DNA of 19,490 nucleotides from contig DFGW01000133.1 of assembly GCA_002372465.1 (NCBI GenBank), positions 1-19,490 of the forward strand. Reading direction: 5' to 3'. Below are positions 8,928 through 17,441 of the stretch, one piece after another. Within the stretch, counting starts at the first letter, position 1, and every line of letters begins with the position of its first letter. The DNA is from Butyrivibrio sp. UBA3740 (GTDB lineage: Bacteria; Bacillota; Clostridia; Lachnospirales; Lachnospiraceae). The position numbers and the translations under genes were made by a program. The notes beneath the pieces are model-generated. The model ran no database searches. It had not been told where the DNA came from and was given only the letters and a program-made list of their open reading frames with translations.

Positions 8928-11066
8928 TCATTTCCAAACGTTGTCTCTTATCTCGTCTGCATATCTGCAGCAGGAGATGTATTTCCAACTGTTATTATAA
9001 TAGAACGGCAGTAACATGTACATCTGCATTCTTCCCTTATCACCGGGAATTCCGGAATGATAATAGTCAACTACATAGCTTCTTCCCTGTTCCTCGCACC
9101 TGTCTCTGATAGTGGTGATGTCATAAAATTTCCTGAACCTCTCCCTGTCTTCAGGATAGAGATACATTTCCGAATAAATCTTCACTGCCTCCACAGCATC
9201 CATTTCCTTGTCAGCTACAGCCAGCTGGTCGGTGTTAAGATAGATATTCTCCACTGTCCCCTTTTCATGATACAGATCCACCCTGAAGTACTGATTGAAA
9301 ACATGAGCCATTGCAACATGCAGTGAATCTGCAGTATCCGACTCTTCATGAACGGATACATTCCTGGACACAATAGCAAAAGCCATCTTATTATCATGTC
9401 TTGAAAGGAATCTCACCTTATGCCTTACTATATTCCCATTGGTGATAATATTGGCCTCTGATCTGTGATTGTCAGCCTTTTCCGCCCTCTCCAAGAGAGC
9501 AATATACTCCCTCATCTCAGGAAGGTCATCAAGTTTGGAATACTTTTTGTTGGCTTCATCCTTATCCGCGATACCCAACGTACTAAGGAAATTATGGAAA
9601 GCACTATTAACGTAGAGATAAACAGGAGGCTTTCCGTCTTCCTTTTCTGCAAGTGCAATGGGAAGGTTGCTCATTATCTCCATCGTCTTATCCCGCAGGG
9701 GAGTTGTTCCCAGAAAGTTAACCTGACCAATCGCATCATAGTATCTGTTAAATGCGTTGTCTTCGCAAGTTTCCAGACTGCAATCTACTTCCCTGACAAA
9801 ATCAGATACGGGTTTTGGCTTTCCAAAAAGATATCCCTGAAGTTTCTCACAACCTATTCTCTTTAGGAAATCATACTGTTCCTGGGTCTCAACTCCCTCT
9901 GCCAGGGTATGTATTCCCAGTTCTTTGGCCATATTTACTATGGCCGCAAGAATAACTTTTGTTTTTTTATTGGTCTCGAAGGTCCGCAGGAAATCCATGT
10001 CAATCTTAAGCATATCAAAGTCATAGTTCTTCAGGTTGTTAAAAGAACTATAGCCTGATCCAAAGTCATCCATCCAGACCTCATATCCTGCGTCCCTGAA
10101 CCTCTTTATCTGTTCACCGAGGAAACCGGAGCCGGTGGAAATAGCCGACTCTGTCACCTCAACATGAAGAAACTCTACAGGAATGTTATATTTGGCTCTG
10201 CACTTATCGATTTCCGCCAGAATATCGCACAGTTCAAAATCCAGCTGAGAAAGGTTTACAGAAATAGGTTCAACAACAAAACCGCTGTCAATGTCTTCCC
10301 TCAGATCGGCACATACCATGTCTATGATATAGGTATCCAGCTTATGTATCAGATGAACATCTTCAAGTACTTCAACGAAGATAGCAGGTGATATTATTCC
10401 CATTACAGGATCCTGCCACCTGGCAAGGGCCTCATAGCCACAGACTTTACCTGTAAGAGCCCTGACTTCCTTCTGATAATAAACCTTAAAGTACCTTTGC
10501 TTGAAGGCATTTTCAAAGTTGTCGATAACGTACTGACGCAGCTCATTTCTTTTGCTGAGCGCATCATCATAGAAATTGAAGTCCTTATCGTAGACCTTAA
10601 TGATATCGTCGCAGGCTATCTTAGCCCTGTCTATCATGACAACCGGGTCTTCCTCATCTCCCACAGCCTGATAGATGCCAGCCTTAATACGCATACGAAG
10701 TCCCTTTTCGTGTGCTATTACCGCTTCACTAAGACGTGAAAGCCTGTCCGTTATTTCTTTTTCCTCAAGGGAATCTGCCAGGATAATGAACTGATCGCCG
10801 CCGGTACGGGCTACAAGTTCATTAGGAAAGATATTTCGAATTTCTAAGGCCAGTCCTCTCAGGAACTCATTGCCTCCTAAAAAGCCGTATTTCTGATTGA
10901 ATGCCTTGAAGTTCATGACATTCAAATAGATGATAACCGAACTGCTCCCTGCAGAATAGTCATCATTACTTTGTAAATGGCTCAGGATTCCGTTAAGATT
11001 GTGAAATCCTGTCAGCTCATCGATATGATCGTACTCTTTTTTGGTCTGAGTATCGATACTATCCAT
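8928..11066 (-). CDS. c-di-GMP signalling protein: degenerate GGDEF, intact EAL, C-terminal PAS-like region
   Basis: A soluble protein of 712 residues without membrane segments. Residues about 12-170 form a GGDEF domain whose signature is GGDQF (89-93). The metal-binding aspartates of the usual D-x-D-x-FK segment are replaced (Asn49, Met51), so cyclase activity is unlikely. Residues about 178-430 are an EAL phosphodiesterase domain with the expected residues: Glu212 in EAL, Asn271 in VNLS, Glu303, Asp333-Asp334 in DDFGSGYS, Lys354 in LKID, Glu390 and Gln410. It should hydrolyse c-di-GMP to pGpG. Residues about 460-570, and perhaps 580-700, resemble PAS-type sensor folds. The ATG at 11066 is chosen because GAGGGG lies four bases upstream and an extended -10 lies at 11098-11106, which excludes the upstream in-frame ATG at 11126. 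It is the first gene of a likely operon with addB and addA. Confidence 0.9.
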   Translation of the reverse strand: MDSIDTQTKKEYDHIDELTGFHNLNGILSHLQSNDDYSAGSSSVIIYLNVMNFKAFNQKYGFLGGNEFLRGLALEIRNIFPNELVARTGGDQFIILADSLEEKEITDRLSRLSEAVIAHEKGLRMRIKAGIYQAVGDEEDPVVMIDRAKIACDDIIKVYDKDFNFYDDALSKRNELRQYVIDNFENAFKQRYFKVYYQKEVRALTGKVCGYEALARWQDPVMGIISPAIFVEVLEDVHLIHKLDTYIIDMVCADLREDIDSGFVVEPISVNLSQLDFELCDILAEIDKCRAKYNIPVEFLHVEVTESAISTGSGFLGEQIKRFRDAGYEVWMDDFGSGYSSFNNLKNYDFDMLKIDMDFLRTFETNKKTKVILAAIVNMAKELGIHTLAEGVETQEQYDFLKRIGCEKLQGYLFGKPKPVSDFVREVDCSLETCEDNAFNRYYDAIGQVNFLGTTPLRDKTMEIMSNLPIALAEKEDGKPPVYLYVNSAFHNFLSTLGIADKDEANKKYSKLDDLPEMREYIALLERAEKADNHRSEANIITNGNIVRHKVRFLSRHDNKMAFAIVSRNVSVHEESDTADSLHVAMAHVFNQYFRVDLYHEKGTVENIYLNTDQLAVADKEMDAVEAVKIYSEMYLYPEDRERFRKFYDITTIRDRCEEQGRSYVVDYYHSGIPGDKGRMQMYMLLPFYYNNSWKYISCCRYADEIRDNVWK

Positions 11067-11093
11067 AACACCCCTCGTGTAAAAACACCCTAT

Positions 11094-11122
11094 TTGTATT
11101 ATAACATGTAATCTGCGATAAA
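11094..11122 (+). promoter_or_regulatory. Weak candidate promoter for the ECF-S/ywlG pair
   Basis: TTGTAT (11094-11099), a 17-base spacer and GATAAA (11117-11122) are the best plus-strand promoter match I find in the 104-base divergent gap. Both boxes match consensus at only four positions. It overlaps the opposing extended -10 of the EAL gene. Confidence 0.25.
11098..11106 (-). promoter_or_regulatory. Extended -10 promoter of the EAL-addB-addA operon
   Basis: The minus strand reads TGTTATAAT, a perfect TATAAT with an extended TGn element. No convincing -35 lies 16-18 bases upstream, which extended -10 promoters tolerate. The start would be near 11091, giving a leader of about 25 bases that contains the GAGGGG site. 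Confidence 0.65.
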
Positions 11123-11170
11123 TCATAAATCTTTATTGCAGATAATCCCGAATGTGGCTATCATTGAACT

Positions 11171-11701
11171 ATGAAAACTCTTAGGCAGACTAACAGAATA
11201 AGATGGGTGACCATCACCGGCGTATTTATGGCCCTTAACATCATCATGTCCAGCTTTGGTATCCCGGTTCCGGGCGGTCATCTTTACCTGTGCGATATGA
11301 TAATCTGTACAGCAGCTCTTTTGCTGGACCCGGTTGCTGCTTTTATCGTAGGAGGCGTCGGGTCCTTTTTGGGCGATATGATATTCTATCCACTTCCGAT
11401 GTTTGTTTCACTGGTAACCCACGGGCTTCAGGCAGTCCTTATTTCTCTTATAGCTCACTCCGGGCTCGGCAAATCAAAACATGCACAATTTATCCGCTCG
11501 CTTCTTGCTACTTTAATTGGTGCTGTTATAATGGTAGTTGGGTATACTCTCGGCAAGACCTTTGTATACAGTACCTTTGAGTATGCCATGCTAAAGCTCC
11601 CATACGAGATTGCACAGGCATTTCTTGGAGTTGCCGGTTCCCTGCTTTTATGCTACAGGGCAGGACTTATCAGGATTTTCAAGGCAATGGAGCTTGAATA
11701 A
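11171..11701 (+). CDS. ECF transporter S component (vitamin-type substrate-binding membrane subunit)
   Basis: A 176-residue integral membrane protein with about six hydrophobic segments and the pattern of the ECF S-component family PF07155: a first helix around 13-30, then GGHLYLCD (35-42), ALLLDPVAAF (49-58) and GGVGSFLGD (61-69). S components capture a vitamin or precursor and dock onto a shared EcfA-EcfA'-EcfT energy module, which is not encoded nearby and would have to be supplied from elsewhere. The substrate cannot be told from the sequence, and no vitamin riboswitch precedes this gene. The ATG at 11171 gives the usual short cytoplasmic N-terminus; no clear Shine-Dalgarno sequence precedes it, which is unusual for this window. 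The YwlG-family gene follows after 22 bases in the same direction. Confidence 0.85.
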   Translation: MKTLRQTNRIRWVTITGVFMALNIIMSSFGIPVPGGHLYLCDMIICTAALLLDPVAAFIVGGVGSFLGDMIFYPLPMFVSLVTHGLQAVLISLIAHSGLGKSKHAQFIRSLLATLIGAVIMVVGYTLGKTFVYSTFEYAMLKLPYEIAQAFLGVAGSLLLCYRAGLIRIFKAMELE

Positions 11702-11723
11702 ATCTATACCAGGCGGTGATATA

Positions 11724-12287
11724 ATGGACTATTCTTCAATAAAAGACCAGGCAAAACAGGCTGTTACCGAAATTCTTGATGCAGCCGGCCTTAAGGAGGG
11801 CTCCATCTTTGTAATAGGCTGTTCCTCCAGTGAAATCCTTGGTGACCAGATCGGTACTGCCACCAACATGGATTCTGCCAATGCTGTATATGACGGCATA
11901 ATCCCCGTGCTTCGTGAAAGAGGCATACTTCCTGCCGCTCAGTGCTGCGAACACTTAAACAGAGCACTTGTAGTAGACAGATTTACCATGGAGAAATACG
12001 GATTTGAGCAGGTAAACGCCATCCCCCAGCCCAATCATGCAGGGGGAGCCTTCGGAACAGTGTGCTACGAGAGGTTTGAGGACCCTGTACTTGTAGAAAA
12101 TATCGGCGCAAAAGCTGACGCCGGAATCGACATAGGCGGAACAATGATAGGAATGCATATGCACAGCGTTGTGGTACCAATGCGTATATCACTTCGCAAG
12201 ATCGGTCAGGCACATATCATCTGTGCCCGTCACAGGCCCAAATATGTTGGCGGAAAGCGCGCAATCTACGATGAAAAACTCATGTAA
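11724..12287 (+). CDS. ywlG: UPF0340 / TIGR01440 (YwlG) family protein
   Basis: A 187-residue soluble protein that I recognise as the YwlG family (DUF436, TIGR01440), whose function is not established. Characteristic segments include GCSSSEILG (32-40), CCEHLNRALV (74-83), the PNHAGGA segment (103-109), DIGGTMIGMHMH (136-147) and RPKYVGGKRA (171-180). The several conserved Cys, His and Glu residues look like a buried active or ligand site. The ATG at 11724 follows AGGCGGTGA (11711-11719), a close variant of the consensus binding site. The next in-frame ATG upstream would overlap the ECF gene extensively. It is the second gene of the ECF-S unit and ends just before a strong terminator. The pairing hints at a shared metabolite, but that is inference only. 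Confidence 0.9.
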   Translation: MDYSSIKDQAKQAVTEILDAAGLKEGSIFVIGCSSSEILGDQIGTATNMDSANAVYDGIIPVLRERGILPAAQCCEHLNRALVVDRFTMEKYGFEQVNAIPQPNHAGGAFGTVCYERFEDPVLVENIGAKADAGIDIGGTMIGMHMHSVVVPMRISLRKIGQAHIICARHRPKYVGGKRAIYDEKLM

Positions 12288-12294
12288 AACACTT

Positions 12295-12330
12295 AAAGCC
12301 CTCAGAGCACAAGGCTCCGAGGGCTTTTTT
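12295..12330 (+). terminator. Intrinsic terminator of the ECF-S/ywlG unit
   Basis: AAAGCCCTC and GAGGGCTTT pair, with one internal mismatch and a further GAGC/GCTC stem around an ACAAG loop, and run into six T. The symmetry, with AAA and TTT on either side, lets it also serve the converging chemoreceptor gene that stops at 12341. Confidence 0.9.
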
Positions 12331-12340
12331 AGGTCTTTAT

Positions 12341-14095
12341 TTACAGTAAAGTAAATTTCTGAGTAGTATCTGAAAGCTGCTCTGTAACTTCATTGTTCCT
12401 GTCGATAGCCTCGGTGATCTTCTTGATACCACCGACAATCTCCTGTGAGCTTTCGGCGGACTGGGCTATAGCCTGCGAGCTCTCAAGGACTGAAGTGCTG
12501 ATAAGCTGAACAGATTCTACCATCTCAGTCATGATATCATTTAGATTCTCTGCCTTAGCATTGAAGCTGCCAAGCATCTCGGTCATGATATCCGCAGTGT
12601 GCTCGTATTTCTCGCCGGTAGCAACAAATTCATCATAGTCGCTGATAACCTGACCGTTTATATAGTCGAGCACAGCCTGGGCATTTTTGGCAAGGTTGTT
12701 AACAGCTGCAGTAACTTCATTACTGATATCCTGGATATTGGCAGCTGTCTGTCTGCTGTTGTCAGCAAGGGAACTGATCTCAGTAGCAACGACTGAGAAG
12801 CCCTTTCCTGCTTCTCCGGCCCTTGCAGCCTCAATCGAAGCATTTAGGGCAAGGAGGTTTGTCTGACCGGCAATGTCCAGAATAACCTTTGTAAGCTCGT
12901 TGATCTGGGCAACTTTCTCAGACTCATGCACAGATTCCATAAGTGTTCCTGAGAGCTTCTCCACTTGATCTCCCGCTTCTGCCTTTTTCTGTGTTACTCT
13001 GGCCTTAAGTTCATCTGCCTCTGCCTTGATTCCGCTGGCCGTCTTAGTTCCTTCCGTAGCCTGATCAGCAATTTCCTGAGCAGCAGCCTTAACATCCTCC
13101 ACAGACTCGTTGATATGGGAGACATTTCCGGAAACCGTCTCCATGCCGGCTGACAGCTCCTCTAAAGCTGCAGAGGTATTCGTTACATTGTCATCTGCTA
13201 CGCGGAGCTGAGAAGTTACCTCCTCCGAAGATTCAGTAAGTACTATGGAGCCATCCTTAACATCCTTCATTATTCCCTGAAGAGTCTCAATAAAATGATT
13301 GATACCACTAGTTATGAATAAAAGCTCTGATTTTGATTTTGTCATGATCCTGGCTGTAAGATCACCATTGCCCTGCTCAATGTTCGAAATGATAACATTT
13401 ACTTCATCCGCTATATTTCTTATCTTCTTAACTATGTTCTTATAGCTGATGAAGAAACTTACAGCTATGAGCGCTATAATGACAAAAATGCCTATCATAG
13501 CCGTTACATTTCCTGACTTAAGAAGGGCAGTCATATAATTCGTTGTATATGAAGCAGAATCATTGATAGCCTGATCCAGCACCTTTGTAGAATGGAATAT
13601 GGCCACCTTCTGGATCTCAGCCTTATCAAAGAGGATAGAATAAGCCGAGTCCTTGTCCCCCGCATCACACTTGGCGATGGAAGCGTCTATAAACTTCAGC
13701 ATTCTCTGATACTGTCCTCTTATCTCAGCCATCTGCGCAATAGCACTCTCATTTCCAATGCCTGCAAAATCACTTTCAAGCTCTGAAATATCAGACTCAA
13801 TAGTAGCCTTAACGGCTTCTATCTGAGGAAGAAGCGCCTGCTTGGTCTCATCAGCAGATGCAGCTACATACCCGGTAGTCTGATCGTACAGTGACATGAC
13901 ATCGCTCTTTAGACCTGCTTCATGCTGGGTCAGCTTCATCATGGTCTGGAACATATCTATACTGGAGGTTGTAGATGTCTTCATGGACATCATAACAAAG
14001 CTCATTACAATAACAAATGCTATCAGAATAGCAATGTTGGCTACTGCTATCTGGAACATAATAGAATTGATTTTTTTAACTTTTTCTTCTCTCAT
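12341..14095 (-). CDS. Methyl-accepting chemotaxis protein
   Basis: A transmembrane chemoreceptor of 584 residues. A first membrane helix (about 14-38) is followed by a roughly 160-residue extracellular region (39-197) that looks all-helical, as in four-helix-bundle sensors, then a second membrane helix (198-218), a HAMP linker (219-271) and the long cytoplasmic coiled coil. The conserved kinase-control hairpin tip is present around 408-443 ([20 protein letters not shown]). No C-terminal CheB/CheR-tethering pentapeptide is seen. The ATG at 14095 is chosen because AAGGAGG (14101-14107) lies five bases upstream; an in-frame upstream ATG would overlap the preceding gene. The binding-protein gene ends only ten bases before, and this binding site overlaps its stop codon, so the two are co-translated. 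The receptor may therefore sense the ligand-loaded binding protein, which is inference. Confidence 0.95.
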   Translation of the reverse strand: MREEKVKKINSIMFQIAVANIAILIAFVIVMSFVMMSMKTSTTSSIDMFQTMMKLTQHEAGLKSDVMSLYDQTTGYVAASADETKQALLPQIEAVKATIESDISELESDFAGIGNESAIAQMAEIRGQYQRMLKFIDASIAKCDAGDKDSAYSILFDKAEIQKVAIFHSTKVLDQAINDSASYTTNYMTALLKSGNVTAMIGIFVIIALIAVSFFISYKNIVKKIRNIADEVNVIISNIEQGNGDLTARIMTKSKSELLFITSGINHFIETLQGIMKDVKDGSIVLTESSEEVTSQLRVADDNVTNTSAALEELSAGMETVSGNVSHINESVEDVKAAAQEIADQATEGTKTASGIKAEADELKARVTQKKAEAGDQVEKLSGTLMESVHESEKVAQINELTKVILDIAGQTNLLALNASIEAARAGEAGKGFSVVATEISSLADNSRQTAANIQDISNEVTAAVNNLAKNAQAVLDYINGQVISDYDEFVATGEKYEHTADIMTEMLGSFNAKAENLNDIMTEMVESVQLISTSVLESSQAIAQSAESSQEIVGGIKKITEAIDRNNEVTEQLSDTTQKFTLL

Positions 14096-14105
14096 GTCCC
14101 CCTCC

Positions 14106-15398
14106 TTACAGTTTTGAATACCAGTCACTGGCTACTTTTTTGAATTCCCGAAGGAATCCTGCTGCATCAAGATCACCTTTGGCATATTTCTGATAAACGA
14201 AGGAGAATCCGTTCTGTCCAAGACCTTCAGCCATCTCCATCCAGTGCCAGCTGGAAGTCTTTCCTGATGAAATATAGCCTGCAATTACCGGAGCAAAAGG
14301 ATCAGAAGCCACATACTTGCAATCCACAAAAGGACTGGCAAATCCGGCCTGCTCAACCAGGATCTTCTGACCACTGTCTTCTGAACACCACTGAAGGAAT
14401 GCAAGGGCTGCATCAACATGTCCTTCCTTAGGCACTGCCCACCAGTTTGGCGCACTTGTCAGAATGGTATCCATCCCATCTTCAAAGGCGTAGGGTGCCA
14501 TTCCCACCTGGAAACTGCCTGCTTTTGCATAAGCATCAGAAGCAGATAAGGTTGCTCCTATCCATGACCCCTGGGTCACAAATGCATATTTACCGGAAGC
14601 AAACCCTGCCACCTGATCATCATAGGTTCCATTTACCAAAAGCGCAGGATCTGAATATTGATTGAAAAGACCTATCATCTCTGCAAAATGCGAGAATCTG
14701 GTATCATCTATCCCACCACCGTTTGACATGAGGTCTATATATGTAGTATCTGATCTGGAAAGACCTGAGTCGATATAGGCACCTGTTATATGGTTTCCGG
14801 CAGACCAGCCAAGGTTTTCAGGCTCTGCACTATATCCGATCACTGCAGTAAGCCCCAGCTTGTCTTTTTGAGCATCAATCGTCTCAAAGGCTTTTTTCAT
14901 GGAATCCGGACCTGTTATGGATGCAGGATCCACTCCTGCTTTGGAAAGGATATCTGCATTATATGCAAGCCCTATGGCCTCTGTTGTATAAGGAAAGCCA
15001 ATGGTCCCATAGGTTGAATCTATATATGCTGCGTCAGTTCTGGAAGCCCAGTCCTGATCACTCATATCAACCAGAAGTCCCTCCCAGTTTCCAAATCCCG
15101 ATGATTCGCATGCTATGATATCAGGCATCTGATCTGAAAGGTAATATCCCTTCAAAGTTGCCTGAGCATCAACACCGGACTGGACAGAGATCACCTTAAC
15201 TTTAATGCCTGTCTCCGCCTCATACTGTTTGGCGAGGGCTTCCATCTGGGAGGCAACCTCACTCTTGATATTTAATAAAGAGATAGAACTTACGCTTTCT
15301 GAAGCGTCAGATTCTACCTCTTTACTTTGTCCACAACCAGATGCGATGCACATAAAGGCCATCACCAGAGCCAGTGGTAAAATATGTATTTTTTTCAT
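14106..15398 (-). CDS. Extracellular solute-binding lipoprotein (ABC sugar-binding family 1)
   Basis: A 430-residue secreted lipoprotein. The N-terminus has two Lys, a hydrophobic stretch and the lipobox ASGC with Cys22 as the lipidated residue. The mature part has the SBP_bac_1 arrangement: a first lobe beginning with [31 protein letters not shown] (characteristic of sugar-binding members), [11 protein letters not shown], and [11 protein letters not shown] followed by ALAFLQW. It probably binds a mono- or oligosaccharide outside the membrane. Unusually, no permease or ATPase gene is adjacent; the following gene is a chemoreceptor. The ATG at 15398 follows AAAGGAAG at a seven-base distance. 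It may be a chemosensory binding protein, or may share a permease encoded elsewhere. Confidence 0.93.
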   Translation of the reverse strand: MKKIHILPLALVMAFMCIASGCGQSKEVESDASESVSSISLLNIKSEVASQMEALAKQYEAETGIKVKVISVQSGVDAQATLKGYYLSDQMPDIIACESSGFGNWEGLLVDMSDQDWASRTDAAYIDSTYGTIGFPYTTEAIGLAYNADILSKAGVDPASITGPDSMKKAFETIDAQKDKLGLTAVIGYSAEPENLGWSAGNHITGAYIDSGLSRSDTTYIDLMSNGGGIDDTRFSHFAEMIGLFNQYSDPALLVNGTYDDQVAGFASGKYAFVTQGSWIGATLSASDAYAKAGSFQVGMAPYAFEDGMDTILTSAPNWWAVPKEGHVDAALAFLQWCSEDSGQKILVEQAGFASPFVDCKYVASDPFAPVIAGYISSGKTSSWHWMEMAEGLGQNGFSFVYQKYAKGDLDAAGFLREFKKVASDWYSKL

Positions 15399-15447
15399 GG
15401 TGCAACTTCCTTTCTTTTATGTAATAAGAAGCCAATTTCGTAAAATA

Positions 15448-15453
15448 ATTATA
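15448..15453 (-). promoter_or_regulatory. Candidate -10 box for the binding protein/chemoreceptor operon
   Basis: A perfect TATAAT on the minus strand would start transcription about 43 bases before the lipoprotein ATG. It sits in an imperfect palindrome (15440-15454, CGTA...TACG). No good -35 is seen at 16-18 bases. The 119-base gap to purH is AT-rich and has no strong terminator, so some read-through from purH is possible. Confidence 0.4.
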
Positions 15454-15517
15454 CGTTATTGCGCACATGAATTGATTGATTTTTACGTTTTTATAATAAA
15501 AATTTAATACTTTTAAA

Positions 15518-16696
15518 TCAGTGATGGAAAAGTCGAAGGCCGGTAAATGCCATTACCATGTTGTGGTTGTTGGCTGCCTCGATAACATTGTCATCCCTTA
15601 CAGATCCACCGGGCTGAGCAACATACTTAACGCCGCTTCTGAAGGCTCTTTCGATGTTGTCTCCAAACGGGAAGAACGCATCTGAACCAAGAGCCACATC
15701 AGTGTTCTTATCAAGCCATGCTCTCTTTTCAGCCTGTGTGAAGACTTCAGGCTTCTCCTTGAAGATGTTCTGCCACTTTCCCTCTGCCAGTACATCCATG
15801 TAGTCCTCGCCGATATAGAGGTCAATAGCGTTATCCCTGTCAGGACGCTTGATGCTGTCAAGGAAGGGAAGGTTAAGAACCTGAGGAGCCTGGCGAAGGA
15901 ACCAGTTATCAGCCTTAGAACCTGCAAGTCTTGTGCAGTGGATTCTGGACTGCTGTCCTGCTCCGATACCGATGGCCTGTCCGCCCTTTACGTAGCATAC
16001 TGAGTTTGACTGAGTGTACTTAAGGGTAATAAGGGCAATCTTGAGGTCGATGAGAGCTGACTTAGGAAGGTCCTTATTGTCTGTAACAATGTTACTGAAC
16101 ATCTCATCATTTATCTCGATGAAGTTATGACCCTGCTCGAAGGTCACGCCAAATACCTGCTTCTTCTCAATCTGCTCAGGAACATAGTCGGGATCGATCT
16201 TGATAACTGCATAGTTTCCGCCCTTTTTAGCCTTAAGGATCTCAAGGGCTTCATCTGTATATCCGGGAGCAATTATGCCGTCGGAAACTTCTCTTTTAAC
16301 AAGTCTTGCTGTATCTGCGTCGCAGACATCCGAAAGAGAGATGAAATCTCCAAAGGATGACATTCTGTCAGCGCCACGGGCTCTTGCGTAAGCGTTTGCA
16401 AGGGGACTGAGTTCCCCAAGATCCTCTACCCAGTAGATCTTCTTCTCGATGTCTGTAAGAGGTGTTCCAACTGCAGCGCCGGCAGGTGAAACGTGCTTGA
16501 AGGAGGTTGCTGAAGGAAGTCCTGTAGCTTTTTTGAGCTCAGAAACAAGCTGCCATCCGTTAAGTGCATCTAAAAGGTTGATAAATCCGGGTCTTCCGTT
16601 AAGTACCTCAATTGGAAGATCTGAGCCATTCTCCATATAAACTCTTGAAGGCTTCTGATTTGGGTTACATCCATACTTTAACTGAATCTCATTCAT
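15518..16696 (-). CDS. purH: AICAR formyltransferase, stand-alone (PurH transformylase domain only)
   Basis: Transfers the formyl group of 10-formyltetrahydrofolate to AICAR, giving FAICAR, the penultimate step of IMP synthesis. The 392 residues correspond to the C-terminal transformylase part of bifunctional PurH: LKYGCNPNQ (6-14), the catalytic Lys67-His68 in SFKHVSPAG, SFGDFISL in the middle, and the QPGGSVRDD segment near the C-terminus. The N-terminal IMP cyclohydrolase domain is absent rather than degraded, since the protein begins directly at the transformylase fold. That activity is supplied by the PurO-type gene five bases upstream. AAGGAG within the end of purO serves as ribosome-binding site at a rather long distance (11 bases). 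The pair is downstream of a ZTP riboswitch that senses a derivative of this enzyme's substrate. Confidence 0.93.
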   Translation of the reverse strand: MNEIQLKYGCNPNQKPSRVYMENGSDLPIEVLNGRPGFINLLDALNGWQLVSELKKATGLPSATSFKHVSPAGAAVGTPLTDIEKKIYWVEDLGELSPLANAYARARGADRMSSFGDFISLSDVCDADTARLVKREVSDGIIAPGYTDEALEILKAKKGGNYAVIKIDPDYVPEQIEKKQVFGVTFEQGHNFIEINDEMFSNIVTDNKDLPKSALIDLKIALITLKYTQSNSVCYVKGGQAIGIGAGQQSRIHCTRLAGSKADNWFLRQAPQVLNLPFLDSIKRPDRDNAIDLYIGEDYMDVLAEGKWQNIFKEKPEVFTQAEKRAWLDKNTDVALGSDAFFPFGDNIERAFRSGVKYVAQPGGSVRDDNVIEAANNHNMVMAFTGLRLFHH

Positions 16697-16701
16697 CTTA
16701 A

Positions 16702-17421
16702 TTAGTTCTCCTTCCTGATATTCTTGTTGTAAATTCTGGTCTCTACTGCTCCTGTTGCGATCTCAATGTATCTTGTGAAAAGAGATACCTTGTTATCGGA
16801 GTTTAAAGCTGACCAGACATCATCTGTGAACTTATTGATATCCCCTGAAATATTTACTTTGGTAGGCTCGCCTGTAAAGCTTGGAAGCGGATTTCCATCC
16901 CCCATGTAGGTGTGGATAAAGAAGCCCTCGCCTGCCTTAGGATTCTCGTATGTGTAGGTAAATCTCTGGCATGAGGAAGGATCACCGTCGTTGCTCTTTA
17001 AGATAGAGAGTGCAAAGTCATACTTGCCGTTCTTAACGTTCATGATACCTGAAATTCTTGGTGTGTAGTTAGGCGCATCAGGCTCAAACTCTCTGGTTCT
17101 TAAAGACTCCTCAAAGCTCTGTCCTGCCTGCATAAGCTCATAGATTGTATCTGTCTGATCGCCGTTTGTTACGATGGTTGATGTTCCTCTAACCCTTACA
17201 GGTGCATAGATGATAAGGCTCGGGTCCTCCATCTTGGATGGATCAAAAGCCTCTGTGCGGATGCCATCTCCCTCTGTTACGAATACTCTGTTTCTTGAGT
17301 TCTCGCTTCTTCCCATGATGAAGTAAGCGCAAACTGCATACTTTCCATCCTCAGATGTGCCAAGGATGATTCCTCTCCCCGGATAGGTTGTGCTTCCAAT
17401 TTCCTGTTTAAGATCTACCAT
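16702..17421 (-). CDS. purO: IMP cyclohydrolase, PurO-type (archaeal-type family)
   Basis: Closes the FAICAR ring to make IMP, the last step of purine synthesis. The 239 residues match the PurO/IMP_cyclohyd family (PF07826), first known from archaea and unrelated in fold to the PurH cyclohydrolase domain. Visible landmarks are PGRGIILG (14-21), GRSENSRNR (37-45), YAPVRV (72-77) and NGDQTDT (86-92). The ATG at 17421 follows AAGGAGG (17427-17433) by five bases; longer readings would run into the palindromic element upstream. It is the first gene of a two-gene unit with the formyltransferase, and its leader contains a ZTP riboswitch and terminator. The family assignment rests on motif memory and on its neighbour lacking this activity, and I consider it strong. 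Confidence 0.9.
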   Translation of the reverse strand: MVDLKQEIGSTTYPGRGIILGTSEDGKYAVCAYFIMGRSENSRNRVFVTEGDGIRTEAFDPSKMEDPSLIIYAPVRVRGTSTIVTNGDQTDTIYELMQAGQSFEESLRTREFEPDAPNYTPRISGIMNVKNGKYDFALSILKSNDGDPSSCQRFTYTYENPKAGEGFFIHTYMGDGNPLPSFTGEPTKVNISGDINKFTDDVWSALNSDNKVSLFTRYIEIATGAVETRIYNKNIRKEN

Positions 17422-17441
17422 TGTGTCCTCCTTTTGATATG

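Noticed and set aside
8524..9000. Open frame of 158 codons on the plus strand
   Set aside because: It is antisense to the addB start and the end of the EAL gene, both with clear family motifs. Its translation has no recognisable domain and it has no convincing ribosome-binding site.
9465..9866. Open frame of 133 codons opposite the EAL gene
   Set aside because: It lies wholly within the EAL-protein coding region on the other strand and shows no domain or initiation signals.
11067..11126. N-terminal extension of the EAL protein starting at 11126
   Set aside because: It would include the extended -10 promoter, and GAGGGG correctly serves the ATG at 11066.
15484..15510. AT-only palindrome after purH considered as a terminator
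   Set aside because: The stem contains only A/T pairs and has no stable GC core, so intrinsic termination is unlikely.
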